Both the position numbers and the translations under genes were made by a program. 64,000 bases of DNA, from positions 1 to 64,000 of the forward strand of contig JADKFA010000004.1 in NCBI GenBank assembly GCA_016717725.1. The letters are read 5' to 3'. The first letter of the stretch is position 1; the number at the start of each line of letters is the position of its first letter. Below are positions 7,693 to 17,853 of this stretch, in pieces. The notes under the pieces are model-generated. The model saw only the letters and a program-made list of their open reading frames with translations. It was not told the DNA's origin and did no database searches. This stretch comes from Bacteroidota bacterium (GTDB taxonomy: Bacteria > Bacteroidota > Bacteroidia > AKYH767-A > OLB10).

Positions 7693-8217
7693 ATGACCAT
7701 AGACGACCTTTTAAAAGACAAGGCAATAAAGCCGAAAGAAAAAACAGAAATTATCAGCAATTGGATTTTGGAAAAATCTTTGTCAATTGACGAACTTATT
7801 GCTTATGCTGAAAATCAAAAAGACCCAGTGAAGGCAACTTGTATTGAAGCAATAGAATATGCTACCAAGCAAAATTCAAACATTGCAGACGAAACAGCAT
7901 TGACATTTGTAACCATCACGCTGACAGCAAAAGCACCAAGAATAAAATGGGAAAGTGCAAAAGTGATTGGCAACATTGCTCATTTGTTTCCGACAAAGCT
8001 GAAAAAGTCTATTGACAATTTGCTAATCAACGCAAGACATGAAGGAACTGTTGTGCGTTGGAGCTCGGCTTTTGCGTTAGGCGAAATCCTAAAATTAAAG
8101 ACAAAACACAACAAAGACTTATTACCTTCTATAGAAACCATCTGCGAAAAAGAAGAAAAAAATAGCATTAAAAAAATATACTTAGACGCAATTAAAAAAA
8201 CCATGAAACAAGGCTAG
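7693..8217 (+). CDS. HEAT-like repeat protein
   Basis: 174 residues of amphipathic alpha-helices. Repeated blocks such as PRIKWESAKVIGNIA and GTVVRWSSAFALGEI have the WxxAxxxG spacing of HEAT/armadillo or DNA-alkylation-repeat proteins, which act as protein- or nucleic-acid-binding scaffolds. No catalytic motif is seen. Probably co-transcribed with the zinc-ribbon gene just upstream. A similar zinc-ribbon and HEAT pair occurs near 36.8-38.2 kb. Confidence 0.7.
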   Translation: MTIDDLLKDKAIKPKEKTEIISNWILEKSLSIDELIAYAENQKDPVKATCIEAIEYATKQNSNIADETALTFVTITLTAKAPRIKWESAKVIGNIAHLFPTKLKKSIDNLLINARHEGTVVRWSSAFALGEILKLKTKHNKDLLPSIETICEKEEKNSIKKIYLDAIKKTMKQG

Positions 8218-8286
8218 CTTGTAAAATCGATTTGACAATACAGCGATTGAAAGGCTTCTATGAAATCTCACCTGGCGGAATAATTG

Positions 8287-8312
8287 GTTCAATAGTAAGA
8301 ATTCTATTGAAC
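8287..8312 (+). terminator. Candidate terminator hairpin
   Basis: Perfect 9-bp stem GTTCAATAG / CTATTGAAC with an 8-base loop, followed by TTTT. It lies 70 bases after the HEAT-like gene. The stem is AT-rich, so termination strength is uncertain. Confidence 0.45.
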
Positions 8313-8381
8313 TTTTGTGCTAAAATTCACCCTCATTGTCAAGTCCAAAACCGTTAGATGTATTATTAAACAAACCGAAGA

Positions 8382-9524
8382 ATGACCATTAAATTTCTAC
8401 TGTTCCTATTCTTGGCTTTTTCAATATCTCCATCACATGGACAAAGTCATTCCAAGACCTACTTGTTTGTTGGAACATATACAGAAGAAACACCAGATCT
8501 TGGAATTTACGTTTATGAGTTCAATACAAAATATGGACAATTAAAACTAACCAGTAATGCAGAGAACATTACTAATCCATCCTTCATAACCATTTCCCCT
8601 AATGGTCAATTCTTATATGCTTGCACCGATACGAAATTACCTAATGCCGGAAGTATCCCCGCGTTCAAAATAGATAGCGTAAATGGAAAAATTTCATTTC
8701 TCAATAAACAGCCAAGCGGCGGTGAAAATCCTGTATATTTAACAGTTTACAAAAACAATAAATTTATTATAAATGGAAATTATACCGAAGGTAATGTTTC
8801 TGTTTTTACAGCCAATGAAGACGGTAGTTTAAATCCTTGTAGTCAAACTATCCAATTTGCAGGTAGTAGCATCAACAAAATACGACAGGACAAAGCTCAT
8901 ATTCACTCAGCTGTTTTTTCACCGAAAAATGATTACCTATTTTTACCTGACCTTGGTTCAGACAAAATACGAGTATTCGAATTTGACTCAACCTATTCAA
9001 AACCTCTTATCCCTGCTGACCATTTTATCGTTAATTGTGTTTTAGGGAGCGGACCAAGACATTTTACATTTCATCCTAATAACAAATCAGCATATTGCAT
9101 TGAAGAGCTTAGTGGCATGATCTCTGTGTACTCCTATGACAATGGAAAACTTGATTCTATACAAAGAATTTTTTCTTATTCAAAAACTCAAGACTCCTAT
9201 GGTAGCTCTGACATTCATATTTCCCCCGATGGCCTTTTTTTATATGCTTCAAATCGATGGGTTGAAGAAAACACCATTTCTATCTTTTCCATCGACCAAA
9301 ACAACGGACTACTTAATTTAATTGGCCATCAACAAACATATGGTGACCATCCGAGAAATTTTACAATTGATCCAACAGGAAACTTCCTTTTGGTGGCAAA
9401 TCAAGTGACGAATAATATTGTTGTTTTCAAAAGAGACCTGAAGACTGGTTTATTGACTAAAACAGAAAATGAAATAAAAGTACCAAGACCATCTTGCTTA
9501 CAAATGAGAAATTATAGCAACTAA
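8382..9524 (+). CDS. Secreted lactonase-family beta-propeller (6-phosphogluconolactonase-like)
   Basis: 380 residues with a signal peptide (to about residue 21, HGQS). The rest matches the lactonase / Pgl beta-propeller family: TYLFVGTYTEETPDLGIYVY at the start, then repeated blade motifs such as NPSFITISPNGQFLYAC, GPRHFTFHPNNKSAYC and HPRNFTIDPTGNFLLVANQ. Cytoplasmic members hydrolyse 6-phosphogluconolactone; exported Bacteroidota members are of unproven substrate, so the sugar lactone is an inference. Length is normal. It is a single-gene unit. Confidence 0.85.
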   Translation: MTIKFLLFLFLAFSISPSHGQSHSKTYLFVGTYTEETPDLGIYVYEFNTKYGQLKLTSNAENITNPSFITISPNGQFLYACTDTKLPNAGSIPAFKIDSVNGKISFLNKQPSGGENPVYLTVYKNNKFIINGNYTEGNVSVFTANEDGSLNPCSQTIQFAGSSINKIRQDKAHIHSAVFSPKNDYLFLPDLGSDKIRVFEFDSTYSKPLIPADHFIVNCVLGSGPRHFTFHPNNKSAYCIEELSGMISVYSYDNGKLDSIQRIFSYSKTQDSYGSSDIHISPDGLFLYASNRWVEENTISIFSIDQNNGLLNLIGHQQTYGDHPRNFTIDPTGNFLLVANQVTNNIVVFKRDLKTGLLTKTENEIKVPRPSCLQMRNYSN

Positions 9525-10000
9525 TAGATGTAGCCATTGCACAAACTATTTTTAAAAAAGTTAAATGAATTCGCCTCCTACAATTTATAATATTGCATTA
9601 CAAAACGAGAATGCTTTTTTGTTGAACTAATACACGCAGCAAAATTTTATGAGTACCAATTATTGAAAAAATCAATTAACACTGGAATTGGGTGCACTTT
9701 GGTTTGAAGACCTACATAGAAAAACCATGTCGTAGACGGGTGTTTCACTTCACTTTAGCAATAATAAATAAATAGAAGAAAGGTGGCTTTTGCGCCCTAA
9801 AATAAAGCATATACTTACCACAGACAAGACCGTATATAATCAAATTTAAAACAGGCATGCTTTCTTTTTCCGAAAATAGTTTACCAACAATAAATAATTG
9901 ATATCTTCGAATTAAGATTTACGTTAGAAATAACACGTGCATCAAAATGCTATCAGCAATCCTGAAAGCAATTAACATTTAATTGATAGAAACATAAAAA
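9525..10000 (+). promoter_or_regulatory. Intergenic region with TATCTTCG promoter-like element
   Basis: No gene is visible. TATCTTCG at 9902-9909, preceded by AATAATTGA and followed by AATTAAGATTT, sits about 90 bases upstream of the next start codon. The element resembles the Bacteroidota -7 box TAnnTTTG with C for T. The same flanked motif is at 43780-43787. No convincing -33 TTG at the usual distance. Confidence 0.45.
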
Positions 10001-12562
10001 ATGATCAAAAAGACAGTACTCAGTTTTATATTGTTGACATTAGTAACCATTACATATGCCCAATACCCAGTAATAAATACCAATCGTCCACGAATTTATG
10101 CTGACTCAACAAGAATTGCTTGGCTACAAGGTAATATCTTGATTTCTGGCGAGTGTAAAACCACATTTACCGATATGGTATATGCTTACAACAATTGGTG
10201 GATTAATGACCCACAATTATACCTCTTGGGTTCAGATTCTACACTTTGGACTTGGGATTGGAACTCCCAGTGGGCAGCAGACCAAGCACAATTATCACTC
10301 TTAATTTTCAAATTAACAAACGATTCGCTTGAATTGAAACGATGTCGTTTCATTGCTCAACAAGTGATTAACACAATTGCCACTTCAAATTTCAGTACAA
10401 TGGCATGGTATCCAAAAGAAGATTTGTTGCGGAAAATGAGCGCAAGTGGCGATTTACTTCTTGATTGGTGTTACACGGATTTCCCGATTTCTCTTAGAGA
10501 TTCCTTAACGCAATCACTTTATGTAATGAATCGAGAATTTATGAATACCTATATTTATTCGAGTGCAGGTACAAGTTACGTTTCGAGTCATAATACTTGG
10601 AATAATATTTATTGCAATCAAAATGCACTGGTATTACACCAAGCAGCTGGTTTAACATTATTACAGCAAGACACTATTGAACAATATTACAAAGATGTTT
10701 ACGACAAACATATAAATGGATTTATACCTTGTTGGACACATTATCGTGATGATGATGGTGGTTGGAATTGGGGTGCAGCATACTCCATGTGGTCGCTTAC
10801 TGACCAATTTCAACTGTTTGAAAATATGCGGATAGGAACAAACAAAAACTTTTATACAGATTTGCCATGGGTACAAAATAGTATTAATCAATACCTCTAT
10901 TTTATTCAACCCAATGAAAAAAGCATACACCTTGGAGATGGAGAAACAAGGTTTATTCCAGATAGAGTTATTTATTTACATGCACGAATATTTAATGACC
11001 CTCGCAGCTTATGGATGGCACAATATTACTCACAAGCAGCATTTACCCCTAATACAATGGATAAATTTACAAAACTTTTATATAAAGATTTTACTATGCC
11101 AGCAGTTTCGCAACCTAATAATCCTATAAATTGGTGGGCAGATAAAGTTGGATTGTCAGTAAGTCGTTCTTCATGGGATAGTAATGCAACAATGCTCACA
11201 AATTATAATGCACCAAGTAAAAAATCGGCACATGAACACAGAGATAATAATTCGTTTACAATTTTTAAAAACAATCCTTTACTTATAGAATCAGGATATT
11301 ATGATTCTTATGGAAGTAGTCATTATATAAATTATTATCAACGAACAATTGCCCACAACAGTATTTGCGTTTATGATTCCACTGAAATTTATACTTGTTT
11401 TGGAAATTCTGCATCAAATGACGGTGGACAAATTGAATCGGTTGCATTGCAAAACTACAATGACATTTTTCTTTCGCAAAATCAGAGGGGAAATTGGATC
11501 CAATATGCTTTGGGGAATAATTATACTTACCATGTTACAGATGCACAATTATCCTATGACACCAATAAATTAGATTTTTTTCGCAGGCGATTATTATACC
11601 TTACTCCGAACAAAGTTATTGTACTTGATCATATTCACCTAAATAATTTAGCAACAAATCAAAGAGATATTAAGTGGGTTGGACACTTTAAAAACCAACC
11701 GACTATGAGTGGGAGTTTACTAAATTCTGAAGTTATTGGACATATTGAAACATACAATGGTAAAGATTATTCAGCAACAAATGGCAATGGAAATATTGCA
11801 ATTCGCACATTATTACCAGACAGTACAACCACTACACTCATTGGCGGGGTTGGCTATGAATATTGGGTAGATGGTGTAAATTATCCTCCCTTGATAAACC
11901 CTGACACCAATTACTACACACCAGGAAGCTGGAGAATTGAAGTAAGACCCAAGTTTATTTCTGATACTGTTGTATATTTACATTCCATAAACATTGGTGA
12001 CAATTTAAACAGTTCCGTTGTGGGTGGAATAGCACTTAGGAATAATATTTCGATAGGTACTGACTGGAACGATACGCTCTATTTCTTCTCAAGTGACGCA
12101 GACACAGGAAAGACATATCATTTCTTTAATCAGGTTAATGGAAGCAGAACAATTGGAATATTTGCAGCAGATTTGAGTAATGGATCATACTTTATAAAAG
12201 TTGACGGAACAATAGTTTCAACGACTAGTACTGATACAAATGGAATTTTGCAAACATCTTTAGCACTTCTGTCCGGCAGTCATTTAGTTGAAATTGTACG
12301 CGACATTTCTTCAATCGGCAATGAGATAAGCATGGCCAATGAAATACGAATTTATCCAAACCCAACAAGTGCAGAATTGAATTTTGAAATAAATATATAT
12401 TCGCAAAAAAAAGAAATTGAAATTTACAATTCAATAGGGCAATTAATATTAAAAACTTCAAAAACAAATAAATTAAATATTTCATTATTTCGCAAAGGCG
12501 TTTATGTAGTTAAAGTTAATCTGGATGATAAATATTATGTATCAAAATTTATTAAGGAATAA
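10001..12562 (+). CDS. Secreted heparinase II/III-like polysaccharide lyase with T9SS sorting domain
   Basis: 853 residues. Signal peptide to about residue 20 (TYAQ). A Trp-rich alpha/alpha toroid (about 40-370) is followed by the heparinase II/III beta-sandwich domain with His411 and His413 (SAHEHRDNNSF) and the YYQRTIAHNSICVYD block, the conserved core of this lyase family. The last ~70 residues (IYPNPTSAELNF to YVSKFIKE) form a type IX sorting domain. The enzyme likely cleaves uronic-acid-containing polysaccharide outside the cell; the exact substrate cannot be told. Followed after about 40 bases by another T9SS cargo gene. Confidence 0.85.
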   Translation: MIKKTVLSFILLTLVTITYAQYPVINTNRPRIYADSTRIAWLQGNILISGECKTTFTDMVYAYNNWWINDPQLYLLGSDSTLWTWDWNSQWAADQAQLSLLIFKLTNDSLELKRCRFIAQQVINTIATSNFSTMAWYPKEDLLRKMSASGDLLLDWCYTDFPISLRDSLTQSLYVMNREFMNTYIYSSAGTSYVSSHNTWNNIYCNQNALVLHQAAGLTLLQQDTIEQYYKDVYDKHINGFIPCWTHYRDDDGGWNWGAAYSMWSLTDQFQLFENMRIGTNKNFYTDLPWVQNSINQYLYFIQPNEKSIHLGDGETRFIPDRVIYLHARIFNDPRSLWMAQYYSQAAFTPNTMDKFTKLLYKDFTMPAVSQPNNPINWWADKVGLSVSRSSWDSNATMLTNYNAPSKKSAHEHRDNNSFTIFKNNPLLIESGYYDSYGSSHYINYYQRTIAHNSICVYDSTEIYTCFGNSASNDGGQIESVALQNYNDIFLSQNQRGNWIQYALGNNYTYHVTDAQLSYDTNKLDFFRRRLLYLTPNKVIVLDHIHLNNLATNQRDIKWVGHFKNQPTMSGSLLNSEVIGHIETYNGKDYSATNGNGNIAIRTLLPDSTTTTLIGGVGYEYWVDGVNYPPLINPDTNYYTPGSWRIEVRPKFISDTVVYLHSINIGDNLNSSVVGGIALRNNISIGTDWNDTLYFFSSDADTGKTYHFFNQVNGSRTIGIFAADLSNGSYFIKVDGTIVSTTSTDTNGILQTSLALLSGSHLVEIVRDISSIGNEISMANEIRIYPNPTSAELNFEINIYSQKKEIEIYNSIGQLILKTSKTNKLNISLFRKGVYVVKVNLDDKYYVSKFIKE

Positions 12563-12573
12563 ATAAAAAATGG

Positions 12574-12590
12574 TACTTATTAAATAAGTA
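12574..12590 (+). other. 17-bp palindrome between two T9SS cargo genes
   Basis: Arms TACTTATT and AATAAGTA around a single central base. It lies in the 41-base gap between the lyase and the next gene and is followed by AAAAG, not a T-run on this strand. It could be a weak terminator, an RNA-processing site or chance in AT-rich DNA. Confidence 0.3.
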
Positions 12591-12603
12591 AAAGACTAAT
12601 TAA

Positions 12604-13746
12604 ATGAAAACAAAAATTCTTATTCTGCTATTGTTGACTACAATACATCAGCCAACTTTTTCACAGTTATATCCGACATTTGGACCTGAAATAAAAGTAA
12701 CTATTACAGGATTGACATTTGACGCCATGGAACCTTTCATTTCAATTGATGGCACTACCCTATTCTTTAATTCACTCAACTCGGGTGGAAATACTAATTT
12801 ATATTATGCAACTAAAGTAAATGATTCAACTTTTAATTATATTGGTTTAGTTGGAGGCTGTTACGATTCTTCTCCAAATCATCTTGACGCTGTTGCATCA
12901 TTAGATTCAATGAATAATTTCTTCTGGACATCGCTACGGAGTATTCCCAATCTTTACAGAGGAATTTTCCTTGCTGGGATGGTAAATAATATTTCCAAAG
13001 TTTATGGAACCTGCAATATAACTACTCCTGGCTGGATTATTATGGATGCGGCCATAAATTATCAAGGCAATTTACTTTACTATAGCAATGGCTATTTTGG
13101 TCCAACTTTCACCGAGTGTGTAGGAGTTCCTTGCGAAGCAAAACTTAGTGTCGCACAAAAAATTAATGATTCAACATTTAACAAAACCATTTATTCTGAT
13201 GGCATTTTTTCAAATGTAAATGACACCAATTATCTTGTTTACGCTCCACAAATTACGGAAGACGGGCTTGAACTTTATTACACAAGACTATTAAAGGGTG
13301 GTTTTAATACAGAAATTTGTGTTTCTATACGAACAACTATTTCGGATACATTTAGTTTTCCAACAGTAATTCACTCGAATTTTAGCTTTTTTCCAGAAGC
13401 AGCAACACCAACAACTGACAAACAAAAAATTTACTATCACCAAAAAGACGGGACACAAATTTTTCATATTTACTTACGCTATAGAACTGGAACTACTGGA
13501 ATGAACGAACACTTAAACACTGAGAATATTAAAGTGTATCCTAACCCAACAAATAGTGTATTTAACTTGGTTTTATCTCAACCTTTAGATCATTTTACAG
13601 TTATTATTTATTCCTTACTCGGAAAAGAATTATCTAAATCATCCAACAATTCATCAATTGATATATCAAACTTCACAAATGGGATTTACTTTTTGACAAT
13701 AAAACAAAATGACAGAAACTGGACAACTAAAATTGTTAAGGAATAA
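12604..13746 (+). CDS. Secreted PD40-type beta-propeller protein with T9SS sorting domain
   Basis: 380 residues. Signal peptide to about residue 20 (TFSQ). The middle carries WD40-like PD40 blade motifs (PFISIDGTTLFFNS, APQITEDGLELYYTR, PTTDKQKIYYHQKDG), typical of TolB-like propellers. The C-terminus (IKVYPNPTNSVFNL to TKIVKE) is a type IX sorting domain. It likely ends up on the cell surface or secreted; ligand unknown. The short gap after the lyase suggests one transcript. Confidence 0.75.
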   Translation: MKTKILILLLLTTIHQPTFSQLYPTFGPEIKVTITGLTFDAMEPFISIDGTTLFFNSLNSGGNTNLYYATKVNDSTFNYIGLVGGCYDSSPNHLDAVASLDSMNNFFWTSLRSIPNLYRGIFLAGMVNNISKVYGTCNITTPGWIIMDAAINYQGNLLYYSNGYFGPTFTECVGVPCEAKLSVAQKINDSTFNKTIYSDGIFSNVNDTNYLVYAPQITEDGLELYYTRLLKGGFNTEICVSIRTTISDTFSFPTVIHSNFSFFPEAATPTTDKQKIYYHQKDGTQIFHIYLRYRTGTTGMNEHLNTENIKVYPNPTNSVFNLVLSQPLDHFTVIIYSLLGKELSKSSNNSSIDISNFTNGIYFLTIKQNDRNWTTKIVKE

Positions 13747-14110
13747 TAAAACTTAACTTTATCATATTATTAAAAGGCAATTTAATAGCAACTAAGAATT
13801 TGTAGCAATAACTGACAAAGGGATCATCTAGAAATTACAAAGTATTTTTAAAAGTTCGAATCGTAAAGGCTCTGGGAATAATCTTTAACTCTATTAGCAT
13901 CATTGGAAAAAAATGTTTTTCAAAAACTTGCCTTTCATCCTTGGGACCCATCGACTTCGCAAAAGCAAATATCTTTCCTGAGTTGACAAGTGAATTTCAG
14001 CACCAATGACTTACAAAATAATTATTGCATGGCTTTTATGAGCTGAAAATCGCTTACATTTGTCAATGAAGGGGAGTTCTTAGGCGGACTACCGTTAACG
14101 GCAATCTCGA
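13747..14110. other. Intergenic region without visible features
   Basis: 364 AT-rich bases. I see no open frame with coding character, strong hairpin or promoter box that I would defend. Confidence 0.5.
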
Positions 14111-14767
14111 ATGAAACGAATACTAAGCTACATCTACCCGTTTCGTTTGAAAAACTACAAGTCAGCCATTAATGGATCACTTGAGTTAAACTTGGTTAAT
14201 GGGAAATTAATTCTTGATACCGATAATAGCAATTATTCTTATGGTTCACTTCAAAGAATTCTACGCTTTGGGTTAAAAAAAATTAACTTAGATAATAAAA
14301 TTAATAGCATTCTCTTATTGGGTTTGGGAGGAGGAAGTGTTATCCAGACCATCAGAGAAGAATTTAATTCCAATGCGTTAATTGAAGCTGTTGATATCGA
14401 CTCAGAAATAATCGAGATTGCACTAAAAGATTTTAATATAAACAGATTTGAAAATGTTACCATTGTTCAATCTGATGCCAATGAATATTTGATAAATTGC
14501 CAAAATAGCTTTGACTTAATTATTGTAGATCTCTTTATTGTTGACACTATTCCCATTGTATTTACAACACCCGCATTTATTGATAGTTTGAAGGCCCATT
14601 TAACTGTAGGTGGTAAAATCATTTACAACACCATGCAACAAACCATGCCAACAGAAATGTTGAACAAAATAATATGCAGATTTAATGAAGGCGACAATTT
14701 CAACGTGAAAATACTAGAGAAGGTAGAAGGAACTAACGACCTTATTATCGTTGAAAAATACTGCTAA
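14111..14767 (+). CDS. Spermidine-synthase-like methyltransferase-fold protein
   Basis: 218 residues. The nucleotide-binding loop LLLGLGGGSVIQT (residues 68-80), the acidic EAVDID after it (about 92-97), VQSDANEYL (about 118-126) and FDLIIVDLFI (about 132-141) match the spermidine synthase / SAM-dependent fold. The length is shorter than true spermidine synthases (about 280), and the N-terminal tetramerisation domain is mostly missing. Members of this short group are often annotated as spermidine synthase-like without proof; a methyltransferase role is equally possible. Confidence 0.7.
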   Translation: MKRILSYIYPFRLKNYKSAINGSLELNLVNGKLILDTDNSNYSYGSLQRILRFGLKKINLDNKINSILLLGLGGGSVIQTIREEFNSNALIEAVDIDSEIIEIALKDFNINRFENVTIVQSDANEYLINCQNSFDLIIVDLFIVDTIPIVFTTPAFIDSLKAHLTVGGKIIYNTMQQTMPTEMLNKIICRFNEGDNFNVKILEKVEGTNDLIIVEKYC

Positions 14768-15079
14768 CACAAATTTTGCATCAGATTGGATTAATTTACC
14801 AGTTTTAAGATTGTTATTAATATTACTTTTTAGGGAGGTTCAGACCTGCCCATCCTTTGAAATCTTCTTTGAAAATTTATTTGTATTCTACGTTAATTTA
14901 TTCATAAATTCGTCTATATTTGTTAGGGCATAGACGTTTTGAGAAATGTGGCTAACAGGGGATTCGTTTGGAATAAATAAGAATCTTTAAAAACTTGTAA
15001 ATAAAATTGTGACAACAATGATAAAATTTTAGGTTAATTGAATATACGAAATTGTTATCAAAACTTAAAAACATATAAA
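14768..15079 (+). promoter_or_regulatory. Intergenic region with TATATTTG promoter-like box
   Basis: TATATTTG at 14915-14922 fits the Bacteroidota -7 consensus TAnnTTTG and lies about 160 bases upstream of the next gene. No good -33 element is seen. A 60-codon frame at 14751-14933 lacks coding character and was not called. Confidence 0.3.
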
Positions 15080-16051
15080 ATGAAATTCAAATTAATTTTA
15101 GTTCTAATCTTCGTTTCGTGTTGTACTCATTCAAAATCTCAAAATCTAGTTTCAAATGGAAGTTTTGAAACATTTACATTATGTCCCTTTTCGTTGGGAG
15201 CGATCAACCAAGCTACAGGATGGGTTGTGTCCAAAGGAACTCCCGATTTTTATCACACCTGTGCTGTAACCTCGCCGCTTACCGGAATACCTCAAAATAT
15301 CTGCGGCTACCAACAACCTTTTGCTGGCGATGGCTATGCAGGAATGCTTTGTTACAGCTCCTTTGCCAGTGGATACAATCCAGATCAAAGAGAGTATGCT
15401 ACGGGCACTTTATCACAACCGCTTACTATTGGCACAAAATATTTTGTTTACATAAGGGTGGTGCGGATGAACGCTTCTTCTCATGCTGTAAATAATATTG
15501 GAGCAAAGTTTCTTACTTCATCTACTACCTCACTTCCCATTTCTAATTCAGCTCATGTATTTTCAACATCCGTAATAACGGATACACTAAATTGGACAAC
15601 AATTCAAGGTTCGTTTGTAGCTGATAGTAATTACACGCATATTTCGATAGGAAATCACTTTAACGACTCTCTTACAACAATTAATTCAGTTGCTCCTGTA
15701 ACTTTTGGTTGGAATGCATATTATTTTGTTGATGAAATTTGCATGACAACAGATTCTTTAGGTTGCTTTGAGCAAACAGGTACTAATGATTATACAACAA
15801 ACAATCTTTTTACCATTAAACCAAATCCAGTAGTGGATGTTTTGTATATTGAAACAAAATGGAATGTAGAAGCTGAAATAATAATTTACAATTCTATAGG
15901 TAAAGTTTATTTGAAACAAAAAATAACAAATAGTGCTACTGTTGATGTTAGTTTTCTGTCAGAAGGGATATATATTTACGAAATCAGAAAATCAGATGGC
16001 AGAAGTCTTAAAAAAGGTAAATTATTGAAAATGGACAGTACTAAGAATTAA
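15080..16051 (+). CDS. Secreted T9SS-sorted protein with N-terminal carbohydrate-binding-like domain
   Basis: 323 residues from ATG 15080, which places the signal peptide (MKFKLILVLIFVSCC to SKSQ) at the N-terminus; a TTG at 15038 would add 14 unlikely residues. NLVSNGSFETFTLCP begins a jelly-roll-type domain common in Bacteroidota surface proteins, with GWNAYYFVDEICM near its end. The C-terminus (FTIKPNPVVDVLYI onward) is a type IX sorting domain. No enzyme motif. The CP and CGYQQP cysteines may form disulfides after export. Confidence 0.7.
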   Translation: MKFKLILVLIFVSCCTHSKSQNLVSNGSFETFTLCPFSLGAINQATGWVVSKGTPDFYHTCAVTSPLTGIPQNICGYQQPFAGDGYAGMLCYSSFASGYNPDQREYATGTLSQPLTIGTKYFVYIRVVRMNASSHAVNNIGAKFLTSSTTSLPISNSAHVFSTSVITDTLNWTTIQGSFVADSNYTHISIGNHFNDSLTTINSVAPVTFGWNAYYFVDEICMTTDSLGCFEQTGTNDYTTNNLFTIKPNPVVDVLYIETKWNVEAEIIIYNSIGKVYLKQKITNSATVDVSFLSEGIYIYEIRKSDGRSLKKGKLLKMDSTKN

Positions 16052-16199
16052 CTTTTACTAGTAATTATTATTACCATGAAACCAAACTATAAAGCAGACC
16101 TGGATAACTTTGTAAGATTATGGACACTTTAATAAGACTGATGTAAAGAGTAAGGCAAGCAAAAGTTAAACTCAATAATTTATCACAGCAACCATAATA

Positions 16200-16949
16200 A
16201 TGGAAAAGAATTTTTTAAATAATTACATACTTGACCTGCTCGAATCACTAAATCAGAATCTTTCCTCTTACATGAAAGTCAAAGAATCCGAATATCTCCA
16301 CCATTTGAGGGTAGATATTAAAAAGATAAATGCCATACTTTCATTTGCTGAAAAGATCTTTAAAACAAAATACAATGCGAATTTACTGAAGCTCCTCTTT
16401 CATGATGCAGGAAAGATAAGGGAAATACAAATTAATTTAAATCTATTAAATGCAATTCCTAAACCTCCACTTCGACTTATCACCAGGTTAAGAAAGGAAG
16501 AAAATACTCTAAGTAAGGAGTTTATTAAAAATGACGTGCAATATATTTTCACTATTAAACATTTTCGTAAAAATATTCGATTGCCAAAGCTGCTATCTAA
16601 TAAAATGACCATTGCAAAATATTTTATTAACCAAAAAAATAAAGCAGAGAAAATACTTCAAAATTTAGACAGAGGAAATTTGCATAGGTACAGAAAGAAA
16701 ATAAAGAAATTAATCTACATTTATAATGCTTTACCTAAAAGAATACAAAATAAAATCGATATAGATATTGCAGTTATTAATAAACAACAACAATGGGTAG
16801 GAGATTGGCACGATACCTATGCAGCAATTAATTTTCTTTCTCACGAACATCCTACTATTTTGAAGTCTGACTACATCTCAAATTTGAGAAAAAACGAAAA
16901 AAAGCAATTTGATAATTTGGTGGTGAACTTGACGAACAAAAATGCATAA
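16200..16949 (+). CDS. CHAD domain protein
   Basis: 249 residues, all helical and very rich in Lys and Arg. HLRVDIKKINAILSF (about 35-49), LHRYRKKIKKLIYIY (about 162-176) and WVGDWHDTYAAINFL (about 200-214) are the conserved blocks of the CHAD domain, whose basic channel binds polyphosphate and similar polyanions. There is no adjacent CYTH domain or polyphosphate kinase, so this is a stand-alone CHAD protein. Cytoplasmic. Confidence 0.8.
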   Translation: MEKNFLNNYILDLLESLNQNLSSYMKVKESEYLHHLRVDIKKINAILSFAEKIFKTKYNANLLKLLFHDAGKIREIQINLNLLNAIPKPPLRLITRLRKEENTLSKEFIKNDVQYIFTIKHFRKNIRLPKLLSNKMTIAKYFINQKNKAEKILQNLDRGNLHRYRKKIKKLIYIYNALPKRIQNKIDIDIAVINKQQQWVGDWHDTYAAINFLSHEHPTILKSDYISNLRKNEKKQFDNLVVNLTNKNA

Positions 16950-16975
16950 AATTTGGATTTAACCATAGAAATCTC

Positions 16976-17007
16976 AAAGCCCTTTCAAATTGAACACCTA
17001 GGGCTTT
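16976..17007 (+). terminator. Candidate terminator hairpin after CHAD gene
   Basis: AAAGCCC (16976-16982) pairs with GGGCTTT (17001-17007) across an 18-base loop, 27 bases after the stop codon. Only a short T stretch follows, so intrinsic termination is uncertain. Confidence 0.4.
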
Positions 17008-17175
17008 CCGTTGGGAGCTTGCCGAGTAGTAGCAAGAAAAATTAGCTTAGAAAATTGTTTGTTCGAATACAATTTTCGTAGAACAATATGAATTTGCTAA
17101 ATTTGAGGGGCTTCTACTCTACCAGATTTTATATAACAAAAAGTGTAACAAATCATAGACAACCATAAAAACCAT

Positions 17176-17751
17176 ATGAGAAAAATAATTTCATTTATGC
17201 ACATCTCCCTTGATGGATTCGTTGCAGGACTAAATGGAGAACTCGACTGGGTTAAAATTGATGAAGAACTATTTGACCATGTTGGTAAGCGGATTAGCAA
17301 AGGGGATACTGCCTTATATGGACAAGTTACTTATCAGATGATGGAAAGTTACTGGCCAACAGCAGCCCAAAAGCCCACAGCGACTAAGCACGATATTAAA
17401 CATTCAGCCTGGTATAGAAAAGTTCACAAAGTTGTTCTATCAAAAACAATGGAAAATACCGGGTTGCCCAATACAACAATTATCAGTGACAATCTTTCAG
17501 ACAGAATTAATAAAATAAAGCAAGAATCGGGTGAAGACATCTTGCTTTTTGGCAGTCCTACAGCAACACATTCATTAATGCAACAAAATTTAGTTGACGG
17601 TTACTGGCTATTTGTGAATCCAATTATTCTTGGAAAGGGCATTCCATTGTTTGTTGACATCAAAGAAAAAATAAAATTAAAACTATTGACTACTCGACAA
17701 TTTAATTCTGGAGTAATTGAATTGAATTATGTAGTGGATAAACAAAAATAA
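17176..17751 (+). CDS. Dihydrofolate reductase-like / RibD C-terminal domain protein
   Basis: 191 residues. MRKIISFMHISLDGFVAG at the N-terminus, ALYGQVTYQMMESYWP (about 43-58) and DILLFGSPTATHSLMQ (about 121-136) are the usual blocks of the RibD_C / DHFR-fold family. These proteins bind NADPH and are presumed reductases; the substrate is not known for stand-alone members. Full length, cytoplasmic, single-gene unit. Not a true folate-pathway DHFR by motif. Confidence 0.8.
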   Translation: MRKIISFMHISLDGFVAGLNGELDWVKIDEELFDHVGKRISKGDTALYGQVTYQMMESYWPTAAQKPTATKHDIKHSAWYRKVHKVVLSKTMENTGLPNTTIISDNLSDRINKIKQESGEDILLFGSPTATHSLMQQNLVDGYWLFVNPIILGKGIPLFVDIKEKIKLKLLTTRQFNSGVIELNYVVDKQK

Positions 17752-17853
17752 TAAACCGTTAACACCATGACGCCAAGCATAGGGCTTCTTGTGAAAATCA
17801 AATCTTTTAGGAAGATAAAAAATATTTATTATTTATTATAAAATCAAAAGACA

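Noticed and set aside
14751..14933. 60-codon frame after the spermidine-synthase-like gene
   Set aside because: Overlaps that gene's end, hydrophobic and unbalanced in composition, no family resemblance.
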